Of a DNA stretch of 48,228 bases, positions 25,353 to 33,309 are shown one piece after another. This DNA is from an uncultured bacterium (lineage in GTDB: Bacteria; Verrucomicrobiota; Kiritimatiellia; PWTM01). The stretch lies in the NCBI GenBank assembly GCA_938010045.1, contig CALLFZ010000044.1, positions 1 through 48,228 on the forward strand. Direction: 5' to 3'. Below the pieces are notes generated by a model, which saw nothing but the letters and a program-made list of their open reading frames with translations, made no database searches and was not told the DNA's origin. Numbering within the stretch: position 1 is the stretch's first letter; every line of letters begins with the position of its first letter. A program made the position numbers and the translations under genes.

Positions 25353-26854
25353 GGTCGTGGGCACGATACGGAACCCGGGCCGTCCGTGCAACGGTCGGCT
25401 GCGCCGAGCGTCGCCACTGGCCGCTCCGCGACGAGGAGCAGCGAGAGGCCCGGCAGCGGGATACGCCGCTCGATGCGGCTCATCAGCGGCACAAGCAGGT
25501 CGAAGAGCTTGATCTGCCAACGGCTCATCGAGCGGCGCCGCAGTGCGACGCTGTTCCACCACCAGCCGAGCATTGCGGCGAAATTGAACGAGCGCGCGCG
25601 GACCACGCGCAGACCAGCGGCCTCGACGAGGCGGTGCAGGTCCTCGCGCCGGTAGCGGCGATGGTGGCCGAGCTCGCGGTCGTACCGCCCATAGAGTGCC
25701 GGGTGTTGCGGCACGAGCAGCACCAGCCGGCCGCCCGGTTCCAACAGGGAAGCCATGTGGCGCACCGCGCGGGCGTCGTCGGCGACGTGCTCGAGCACGT
25801 TCGCGCACACGACCGTATCGAACGGTTGCGCGGCGAGTGCAGCGGCGTCGGTATCGGACTCAAGGTCGAACTTTGCAACCGAGACGATGGGGTGGCCGGC
25901 CCAGGCGTCCGCGAGCAGGCGCAGGTAGGTGGGGTCGTGGTCGCTGAGCACCAGCCGCTCGCGCTTCGGTAGCCAGCGGCTCAGGTTGCCGATCCCAGCG
26001 CCGACCTCGAGGATCCGCACGCCGAGGTCGGGGAGCATGAGCCGCGCCATCCACTCGTGGAAGCGGCGCGCGAGCGCCATTTCGGCGAGGATTTCGTGGC
26101 CGTAGCGGTCCTCATAGCAGTCGTCCACGATCCAGAACCGCAGGATCGTGAAGATCGCGGCAACGCCATCGCGCCAGCCGATCTTTTTGCCCTCGGCGTA
26201 GCCACGGCCGTGGTAATTGATCGGCACCTCGTAGACGACGCAGCGGCGCTTCGCGATCTTCGCGGTGATCTCGGGCTCGATGCCGAAGCGACGCGATCGG
26301 ATCGGAATCGTGCGCAGCACGTCGGCGCGGAACGCCTTGTAGCCGGTCTCCATGTCGGTGAGGTTCAGGCCGGTGCAGAGGTTCGAGAGCGCAGTGAGCA
26401 ACCGGTTGCCGAGCTCGTGATGGTAGTTGAGCACGCGGCGCATCGCGCGTGGCACAAAGCGGGAGCCGTAGACCACGTCGGCATGGCCGTCGACGAGCGG
26501 GCGCAGCAGCACGGGGTAGTCGGCCGGATCGTATTCGAGATCCGCGTCCTGCCAGATCGCAAACTGGCCGCGCATTTCGCGAATCGCGCGCGCGATCGCG
26601 GCGCCTTTGCCGCGGTTCTCAGGCTGGCGGACCACGCGCACGACCGGCGCGTGGCGGCGCTCGAGGTCGCGCGCGATCTCGGCAGTGCCGTCGGTCGAGG
26701 CGTCGTCCACGATGATCAGCTCGCGACTGAGCCCCTCGGGCAGGGGCGCGGCGAGCACGCGCTCGACGCACGGGCGCAGCCAGATGCGTTCGTTGTAGAC
26801 CGGGATCAGGATTGAGACGAGCCGGTGAGTCGCGGATTCGCTCGCGCCGCTCAT
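25349..26854 (-). CDS. Bifunctional GT2 glycosyltransferase / SAM methyltransferase
   Basis: 501 residues. Residues about 10-240 are a GT2 domain of the dolichyl-phosphate-mannose-synthase type: VSILIPVYNERIWL, IIVDDASTDGTAEIA, NRGKGAAIARAI, and the metal-binding IWQDADLEYDP. Residues about 270-470 are a class I methyltransferase: ILEVGAGIGNLSRWL (SAM loop), LVLSDHDPTYL, VVCANVLEHVADD and LLEPGGRLVLLVPQHPALYG. Two-domain proteins of this layout are known. It may transfer a sugar to a polyprenyl carrier or glycan and methylate a related product. Both ends overlap neighbours by ATGA; the FKP gene upstream suggests a fucose-linked role, an inference. Confidence 0.9.
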   Translation of the reverse strand: MSGASESATHRLVSILIPVYNERIWLRPCVERVLAAPLPEGLSRELIIVDDASTDGTAEIARDLERRHAPVVRVVRQPENRGKGAAIARAIREMRGQFAIWQDADLEYDPADYPVLLRPLVDGHADVVYGSRFVPRAMRRVLNYHHELGNRLLTALSNLCTGLNLTDMETGYKAFRADVLRTIPIRSRRFGIEPEITAKIAKRRCVVYEVPINYHGRGYAEGKKIGWRDGVAAIFTILRFWIVDDCYEDRYGHEILAEMALARRFHEWMARLMLPDLGVRILEVGAGIGNLSRWLPKRERLVLSDHDPTYLRLLADAWAGHPIVSVAKFDLESDTDAAALAAQPFDTVVCANVLEHVADDARAVRHMASLLEPGGRLVLLVPQHPALYGRYDRELGHHRRYRREDLHRLVEAAGLRVVRARSFNFAAMLGWWWNSVALRRRSMSRWQIKLFDLLVPLMSRIERRIPLPGLSLLLVAERPVATLGAADRCTDGPGSVSCPRP

Positions 26855-29820
26855 CCCTCGTCGAGGCTCCAGGTGTAGATGCGCAGCGCGGGGTCGAACG
26901 CCTCCAGGCGACGACGCACGAGTTCGGCGGCGTCGGGGTCTTTCGCGAGCAGGCCAAGAAAACCGCCGCCGCCGGCGCCGGCGAGCTTGCCGCCAACGCA
27001 CAGGTCCTCGACTTCGCGGAAGAGCGCGTCGATGTGAGGATTGCTGCACTCGGGCGTGAGCTGTTGCAGCGCGCCCCAGGCGGCCGCGAGCGCCGCGCCG
27101 AGATCGTCGAGCCGGCCCATCGCGAGCGCCGCGCGCGCTTCGGCGGCGATTTCGACCAGCGCGCGGATCGCGTCGAGCGTGCGGGCTTCACGCCGCAAGT
27201 AGCGCTGCACGACGAGCTGCAGGATGTTGCGCGCGAGCCGCTGCTGTCCCGTGAACACGAGCACGAAGCGGCGCTCGAACTCGTCGCGAACGCCTGGGCG
27301 CAGCGGCACCGGCTCAATGTCCATGCGCAACGGCCGGCGCGGTAGCGTGCGGATGCATTTGACGCCGCCGACGAGCCCGCCGATCTGGTCCTGCCAGCCG
27401 CCGCCGGTGCGCATGCGCTGTTCGAGCACGAGCACGAGGTCGCTGACCGTGCGCGTGTCGGCCGGGCGGCCGGCGAGTTCCTGCAGCGCGCGCATTACGG
27501 CCGCGCCGAGGATGCTGCTGGTGCCCAGGCCACTGCCTTTGGGCACCGCCGCACGTGTGCGCAGCCGCACGCCCTGCGTGATGCCGTTCGGCCCCGCGTA
27601 GCCCGCGACGCGCAAAGCGGTTTTCAGTAGGTGGAAGGGGTCGGCGACACCGCTGCTGTGAAGGGCCTCGACGGGCGACTCGATGATGCGCCGCGCGCCG
27701 AGGTCTTCCACCTCGAGCTCCCAACGGAGCGCCGGCAGGATTTGGGCCTCAACGACCACCGGGCGTTCGCCGTCAAGCCGCAGCGCGAAGTTGAGCACCA
27801 TGGCGGGGCGCTCGAGGCAGTAGGGCGGCGTGTCGCTCCAGCCGCCGGAGATGTCGAAGCGCACCGGCAGCCGGATGGCGACGCGGCGCGGCGGGCAGTC
27901 GCGGACCGGCTCGGGCTCAACGTAGCGGACGGCCTCGGCGACCTCGGCCTGAACGGCCGCGAACGCTTCATCCCCCGCGCGAGCGGCCTCCTCGGTGCTT
28001 CCGCTGGCCAGCGCGAGATCCGCGCGCATCTGCAGGCGGCGGCTGCGCGGCGTGAGCGGCGCGGCGGGGGCGTCGTCGGCGAGCATCTGATCGGCCATGG
28101 AGAGCGCCCGCGCGCGCAAGCCGGCCGTCGGAAGACGCCGCGCGAGCTCGTGCACGTTGCGGTCGAGCGCGCTCTCGACCGCGCGGCCGAGGGTTTGGAG
28201 CAGCAGCGCGGACTCGGTGGCGGCGAGGCGGCGAGACCAGGCACGGAAGTCGGCGCGGCGGTGAAGTTCCGCCAGCGACACGCGTTCGGAGGCCAGCCAC
28301 TCGCGCCGCACGCGCTCGGCCGCGCGGCCGCGACCGGGTCCGGCCAGCCACATCGCGAAACGGAGGCTCGCGGGCATTTCCTCGACGGGGAAGAGTCGCG
28401 CGTGCCAGATCTGCTTCGGCCCGCCGTCGGGCCACAGCACCTCGGGCGTCACGGCGTGCTCTTCGAGCCACAACCGCAGCTCGCGATTGCAGAAGGTCGC
28501 CTGATCGGCCGCCGCGCCGGGGTGATCGTCGGTGCCGCACACCGCGCCGACCACGCGCTCCGCGCCGCCGTCCGCGACGAGCGGCACTTGCCAAACGCAC
28601 GTATGGTCCGGCAGCGTCCACGCCTCGCCGCCGTCGTCTACGCCGACCGCGACGCAGCGCCGGCCGATCGCAGCGTGCGGGCCGAGCCGGCAGCCGTAGA
28701 TCAGGCTGCCCCAGCCGACCTGCGCGTCCGCATGGATGGCGCTGACGTAGAGGCGCGCGTCGGGCGAGATGCGCGGGCCGTCGTCGGCGAGCGCGCGAGT
28801 CAGCAGCGCGCCGGCCCAGGCCCCGGCGAAGTGGTCGAGGATCTCCGCAGTGGTGCCAAAGTGCAAGAACACGAGGTCGTCTGCACGGCGGTGCTGCAGT
28901 CTGAGCGCGCCGAGCCGCTCGACGAGCCGCCGCCCCCAGTCGGTGCGCGCGATGGCTGGTTGCGAGCTTTCGACCATCGCGCCTCCGAGTTCCTCGTAAA
29001 GGCTGCATGTGTCGCCGCGCTCCAGCAACCGGTCGTAGGCCCCGGGCCGTTCGACCGCAGCCGCGACCAGCTCGGCGAACGCGGCCCCGGTGAACGCCCA
29101 CACGCCCGTGTCGAGCAGCGCGGCGCCGCCCTCGATGAGCGCGCCGGCCGCCTCGAGCTCGGCGGGTGAGGCCTTTTGCAGCAAACGGAACACCTGACCC
29201 TCCGGCCCGCCGACGATCACGCCGTGTCGCGATGCGAGATCCAGCGGCACCGGCGCCGTGACCACCACCGCCGCGTCGCGCGGCAGCCGGAGCCGCGCCG
29301 GGTCGAACAGCAGTAACATGTCGCCGGAGAGCGTCACCATGCCGCCGCCCTGAAGCGCGTCGACGAAGCCCGCCGCGACCGCGACGAGATGATCGAACAC
29401 CGTCGGCAGCGCGTGGTCGGGATCGGCGAGGAGCGGCAGCGGAATAAACGCCTTGCCGAAGGTGTTCGCCCAGGGCACGCGCCGGCTATCGCCGCCCGAG
29501 TGGATCAGCAGCACGCGCCGCGAGGCGAGCGCCGGGTCGCCGGCCGCCATCGCCCGCAGCGCGTGGAGCGTCGCGCCGCCGCTGCCGATGCGACAGCCGT
29601 TGGGGTCGGGCACGACGGCCGTGCGCGTCGCGGCCGCAAGCGCGCCGCGGTGGCGGGCCGCCTCGAGCGCGATCGAATACCATTCAGCTTGCGCCTCACT
29701 CGCCGCGGTGAGGATGACCCAGTCCCACGACGGAAATCGCTCGGGCGCCGCGATCGCGAGCCGATGGCGGGCCCACCCGCCGGCCAGATCTCGAAGTTGG
29801 GGTTCGCCGATGTGCCGCAC
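26851..29820 (-). CDS. fkp: Bifunctional fucokinase / GDP-fucose pyrophosphorylase (FKP)
   Basis: 989 residues, close to Bacteroides FKP (about 950). The N-terminal part is the fucose-1-phosphate guanylyltransferase, with the nucleotide loop PDPNGCRIGSGGATLHALR and HSGGDSRRVPWANTFGK. A beta-helix-like middle (DARLYVSAIHADAQVGWGS, IYGCRLGPHAAIG) follows. The C-terminal GHMP kinase has RFDISGGWSDTPPY, ATP loop PKGSGLGTSSILGAAV and AGAGGGGFLGLL. Together they turn free L-fucose into GDP-fucose. AGGAGG lies 7 bases before the GTG start at 29820. This implies fucose salvage and fucosylated surface glycans; fucosyltransferase candidates are the window's GTs, unproven. Confidence 0.94.
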   Translation of the reverse strand: MRHIGEPQLRDLAGGWARHRLAIAAPERFPSWDWVILTAASEAQAEWYSIALEAARHRGALAAATRTAVVPDPNGCRIGSGGATLHALRAMAAGDPALASRRVLLIHSGGDSRRVPWANTFGKAFIPLPLLADPDHALPTVFDHLVAVAAGFVDALQGGGMVTLSGDMLLLFDPARLRLPRDAAVVVTAPVPLDLASRHGVIVGGPEGQVFRLLQKASPAELEAAGALIEGGAALLDTGVWAFTGAAFAELVAAAVERPGAYDRLLERGDTCSLYEELGGAMVESSQPAIARTDWGRRLVERLGALRLQHRRADDLVFLHFGTTAEILDHFAGAWAGALLTRALADDGPRISPDARLYVSAIHADAQVGWGSLIYGCRLGPHAAIGRRCVAVGVDDGGEAWTLPDHTCVWQVPLVADGGAERVVGAVCGTDDHPGAAADQATFCNRELRLWLEEHAVTPEVLWPDGGPKQIWHARLFPVEEMPASLRFAMWLAGPGRGRAAERVRREWLASERVSLAELHRRADFRAWSRRLAATESALLLQTLGRAVESALDRNVHELARRLPTAGLRARALSMADQMLADDAPAAPLTPRSRRLQMRADLALASGSTEEAARAGDEAFAAVQAEVAEAVRYVEPEPVRDCPPRRVAIRLPVRFDISGGWSDTPPYCLERPAMVLNFALRLDGERPVVVEAQILPALRWELEVEDLGARRIIESPVEALHSSGVADPFHLLKTALRVAGYAGPNGITQGVRLRTRAAVPKGSGLGTSSILGAAVMRALQELAGRPADTRTVSDLVLVLEQRMRTGGGWQDQIGGLVGGVKCIRTLPRRPLRMDIEPVPLRPGVRDEFERRFVLVFTGQQRLARNILQLVVQRYLRREARTLDAIRALVEIAAEARAALAMGRLDDLGAALAAAWGALQQLTPECSNPHIDALFREVEDLCVGGKLAGAGGGGFLGLLAKDPDAAELVRRRLEAFDPALRIYTWSLDEG

Positions 29821-29853
29821 GCTCTCGCCTCCTGCGCGTGGCTCCGCGCCACC

Positions 29854-31137
29854 TCAGAGCCGGCCATCGGAGGCGCCGCGCGGAAGCACGTACTTCACGT
29901 CGAACAGCACGTGTGGCCGACGGCCGAGCGCACGGATCCGCTCAGCACCCATCTCGCGGAACTGCTTGTGTGCGACCGCCAGGATGATTGCGTCGTAGGT
30001 TCGCGGCCGCGGCCGCGAGACGAGGCATAGACCATATTCGCGCTCCGCCTCGGCGGGGTCGGCCCAGGGATCGTGCACCTCCACGCGCGCGCCGAGGCCG
30101 CGGAGCTCTCGCACGATGTCCACCACACGCGTGTTACGGATGTCGGGACAGTTCTCCTTGAACGTGAGCCCCATGACGAGCACGCGCGAGCCGGGCACGA
30201 TGATCCGCCGCGCGGTCATGAGCTTGATCACGCGCGTGACGACGTACGACCCCATGTTGTCGTTGGTGCGGCGGCCGGCGAGGATCATCTCCGGATGGAA
30301 TCCCACCTGCTGCGCCTTGTGCGTGAGGTAGTACGGATCCACGCCAATGCAGTGCCCGCCGACGAGCCCGGGCCGGAACGGAAGGAAGTTCCACTTGGTG
30401 CCCGCCGCTGTGAGAACCTCCTCGGTGTCGATGCCGAGCCGCTCGAACAACATCGCGAGCTCGTTCACGAGCGCGATGTTCACGTCGCGCTGCGTGTTCT
30501 CGATCACCTTCGCGGCCTCGGCCACCCGGATCGAGCTGGCCAGGAACGTGCCGGCCAGCACGATCGTCGAATACACCGCCTGCACGCGCCGGGCGGCCGC
30601 GGGCGTCGAACCCGACACGATCTTGCGGATGTTGACGAGCCGGTGCTCCTTGTCGCCCGGGTTGATGCGCTCCGGGCTGTAGCCGAGAAAGAAGTCACGG
30701 TTCAGCTTCAGCCCGGATCGGCGCTCGAGGATCGGCGCGCAGACTTCCTCCGTCGCGCCCGGATAAACCGTGGACTCATACACGACGATGTCGCCGCGCT
30801 TTAGCACACCGCCCACCGTCTCGCTGGCGCGTTGGAGCGGCTGGAGGTCCGGCCGCTTGAACTCGTCCACCGGCGTCGGAACAGTCACGATATAAAAATT
30901 GCAACGGCGGAGGTCCGCCACTTTCGTCGTGAACCGCAGGTGTTTCGCGGCGCGCAGCTCCGCCGGCGAGGTCTCGAGAGTGGAATCGCGGCCCGAGCGC
31001 AGTTCGCGGATCCGGGCCGGATTGATGTCGAATCCGACTACCGGACCGCGGCGGCCGAACTCGACCGCCAGTGGCAATCCAACGTAGCCCAGACCGATCA
31101 CCGCGATGCGGACATCATCCACTTTGGGCTCGGGCAT
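29854..31137 (-). CDS. Nucleotide-sugar dehydrogenase (UDP-N-acetylhexosamine type, TviB/WbpO-like)
   Basis: 427 residues. It oxidises C6 of a UDP-sugar to the uronate in two NAD-dependent steps. [18 protein letters not shown] is the NAD loop, [26 protein letters not shown] carries the catalytic Cys, and [16 protein letters not shown]-like text ([16 protein letters not shown]) marks the C-terminal domain. [13 protein letters not shown] and [14 protein letters not shown] favour the UDP-GlcNAc/GalNAc dehydrogenase branch over UDP-glucose dehydrogenase. The ATG at 31137 has GGGAGAG upstream; GTG 31152 is in frame. It heads the minus-strand run, with 33 bases before FKP. Confidence 0.9.
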   Translation of the reverse strand: MPEPKVDDVRIAVIGLGYVGLPLAVEFGRRGPVVGFDINPARIRELRSGRDSTLETSPAELRAAKHLRFTTKVADLRRCNFYIVTVPTPVDEFKRPDLQPLQRASETVGGVLKRGDIVVYESTVYPGATEEVCAPILERRSGLKLNRDFFLGYSPERINPGDKEHRLVNIRKIVSGSTPAAARRVQAVYSTIVLAGTFLASSIRVAEAAKVIENTQRDVNIALVNELAMLFERLGIDTEEVLTAAGTKWNFLPFRPGLVGGHCIGVDPYYLTHKAQQVGFHPEMILAGRRTNDNMGSYVVTRVIKLMTARRIIVPGSRVLVMGLTFKENCPDIRNTRVVDIVRELRGLGARVEVHDPWADPAEAEREYGLCLVSRPRPRTYDAIILAVAHKQFREMGAERIRALGRRPHVLFDVKYVLPRGASDGRL

Positions 31138-31298
31138 CGAATGCTCTCCCACGGCATAGCGCTATCGTTCATGATGCCGCAACACCGGGCCAGTGGAAAG
31201 CGGCTCCGCGGCCGCTTGCTTCGGCCGGGCGCGGCGTGGACGATAGCGCGCGTCGGCATGGGCCGATGGGGTCGGCCGCCGCGCGTGATGAATCCTGG

Positions 31299-32576
31299 AT
31301 GACAGCCTCGTGGTGGTCACCGGCGGTCTTTTTGACCGCCTATGTGCTGTTGGTGCTGCTTCCGCGGCGGCGGGCGCTCGTCGCCCTGCTTGCGGCGGGC
31401 GTTCTCGTGTTGGTCGGTGCGACGCCGTGGCGGACTGCTCTCGTCGCGCATGTGTCATGGAACGTCGTCTGCCTGTTTTTCGGCACGCTGATTCTCTCCG
31501 AACTCTTCATGCAGTCGCGCATGCCCGCGGTGATCGCGGAGGCGGTGATCCGACGCATGCACACCGGCACCGGAGCGATGCTCGCGATCTGCGGCATTTC
31601 CTCGGCACTGTCGATCATGCTCGAAAACGTGGCCGTGGTACTGCTCGTGGCACCGGTGGCGGTGAGCCTGTGCCGTCGGCTCGGCGTATCGCCCGTGCGA
31701 TTGCTCGTGCTGATTGCGCTCTGCTCCAATCTGCAGGGCACCGCGACGCTGATCGGCGACCCGCCGAGCATGATCCTGGCCGGGCACATGCACCTGTCGT
31801 TCAACCAGTTCTTCGTCTACCGCGGCCGCCCCTCGGTATTCTGGATCGTGCAGGCCGGCGCGATCGGCGCCATGGGGGTGGCGGCGTGGCTCTTGCGCCA
31901 CCACCGCGAACCGGTTGTTCCGATCGACGTCGAGCCTCCGCGCGCCTGGACACCCACCGCGCTGCTGGCCGTGTTTGTGCTCGGGCTCACCACCACCCAC
32001 GTGTTCGATCCGGACTTCCGCTGGCTGGCCGGCGCCTGGGCCATGGCGCTGGCGGCCGCGGGGCTGGCGTGGTATCGGGCCGTCGCACGGTGGGGTCGTG
32101 TGCGGGAGCTCGTGCAGTCGTTGGACTGGGATACGACCTTGTTTCTCATTGGCGTCTTCGTGCTCGTCGGGTCGCTGGCGTCGTCGGGCTGGCTCGACCG
32201 GCTTGCGGAGACGCTGGCTGGCTGGTCGGGCCGAAGCGTGACCGGCGCGTTTCTACTCATGCTCGGGATCAGCGTTGCGGTCTCGGGGTTCGTGGACAAC
32301 GTGCCGTACCTGGCCGCGATGCTGCCGGTGGTGGACACCATGGCGGGGCAGGTTGGCGCGCGCGAGCCAGCGCTGCTCTATTTTGCGCTGCTGGTCGGTT
32401 CGTGCCTCGGCGGTAATCTCACGCCGATCGGTGCCTCGGCCAACGTCGTCGCGATGGGCCTGCTGCGCCGCGAGGGGCACCTGGTGCGGTTCGGGGAGTT
32501 CCTGCGCATCGGCGCGCCCTTCACCGCGGCGGCGGTCGGCGCAGGCGCGGCGGTGCTCTGGTGGATCTGGCGGTGA
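31299..32576 (+). CDS. Ion/anion permease, ArsB/NhaD (SLC13/CitT-like) superfamily
   Basis: 425 residues with about ten to twelve hydrophobic segments. Two internal half-repeats carry superfamily motifs: NLQGTATLIGDPPSMILAG in the first half and GSCLGGNLTPIGASANVVAMG in the second, with SGFVDNVPYLAAMLP preceding. Members move Na+/H+, arsenite or dicarboxylates; the substrate is not resolvable. ATG 31299 overlaps a short upstream frame and no strong ribosome site is seen; the preceding in-frame extension is unlike a membrane protein. It ends in a GTGA overlap with the SGNH hydrolase gene. Confidence 0.86.
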   Translation: MTASWWSPAVFLTAYVLLVLLPRRRALVALLAAGVLVLVGATPWRTALVAHVSWNVVCLFFGTLILSELFMQSRMPAVIAEAVIRRMHTGTGAMLAICGISSALSIMLENVAVVLLVAPVAVSLCRRLGVSPVRLLVLIALCSNLQGTATLIGDPPSMILAGHMHLSFNQFFVYRGRPSVFWIVQAGAIGAMGVAAWLLRHHREPVVPIDVEPPRAWTPTALLAVFVLGLTTTHVFDPDFRWLAGAWAMALAAAGLAWYRAVARWGRVRELVQSLDWDTTLFLIGVFVLVGSLASSGWLDRLAETLAGWSGRSVTGAFLLMLGISVAVSGFVDNVPYLAAMLPVVDTMAGQVGAREPALLYFALLVGSCLGGNLTPIGASANVVAMGLLRREGHLVRFGEFLRIGAPFTAAAVGAGAAVLWWIWR

Positions 32577-33175
32577 GCGCGCGGCCGCGCTGGGTGGTGT
32601 ATGGCTCGAGCCTGTCGGCCGAGCGCGTGCGGTGGGCGCCGTGGCGCGCCTGCGGCGGGTCCTGGGTGGCCGCGCTCCGCGGCGCGAGACCAGATCTCGA
32701 GATCGTCAACCGCTCGGGCTGGGGCTGGACCTCGCGCGACGCGGTGCGCGCGTTCGGTCCCCGCGTGCTCGCGCTGCGACCGGCCGGCGTGATCCTCGAA
32801 TTCACGATCAACGACGCCGACGACCGTCGCCACTGCTCGGTCGAGGACTCGGCCGCGAATCTCGAGACGATGCTGCGCGCCTACGCGGCCGCCTACCCCG
32901 CTGGCCGGGCGGTCGTGCTGCTTCCTCCCGCGCCGCTCGGCCGCCACGCGCTGGCGCGCCCGCGCCTCGAGACCTATGCCGACGCCTGGCGCCGCGCCCT
33001 GGCCGCGCACCATGCGGTGGTCGTCGACCTTGACGCGGCGTGGACCGCGCAGTTTGGCGCCGACCCCGCCGGCGAATCGGTGCGCCGCCCCGACGGGCTT
33101 CACTTCTCCCGCGCCGTGGCGGACTGGATCGCGGCCGTCGTTGGTGCCGTGCTCAGATCCGCGAACCGGTCGTGA
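32573..33175 (+). CDS. SGNH/GDSL-type esterase
   Basis: 200 residues, three blocks of the SGNH fold visible: VVYGSSLSAERV near the N-terminus (Ser nucleophile block), EFTINDADD (the Asn of block III) and RRPDGLHFSRAVADW (Asp-x-x-His, block V). Block II is less clear (NRSGWGWTSRDA). No signal peptide is seen. Such enzymes remove acyl groups from sugars, lipids or glycans. The GTG at 32573 overlaps the permease stop (GTGA); a GTG at 32561 is 12 bases earlier. The two large exported proteins downstream suggest a shared polysaccharide substrate, an inference. Confidence 0.78.
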   Translation: MSARPRWVVYGSSLSAERVRWAPWRACGGSWVAALRGARPDLEIVNRSGWGWTSRDAVRAFGPRVLALRPAGVILEFTINDADDRRHCSVEDSAANLETMLRAYAAAYPAGRAVVLLPPAPLGRHALARPRLETYADAWRRALAAHHAVVVDLDAAWTAQFGADPAGESVRRPDGLHFSRAVADWIAAVVGAVLRSANRS

Positions 33176-33309
33176 TCGAGAGCCGGCCGCTGCGGCTGGC
33201 CCCATCGGCGAGGTGGCGATTGAGCGGTTGAACGCCGGAGGGCCCCTTCCTAGTATGGATCCGACGAGTCCAGCGCCCCGCCGGACTTCGTCACCCAGGA
33301 GGGGCGGGC

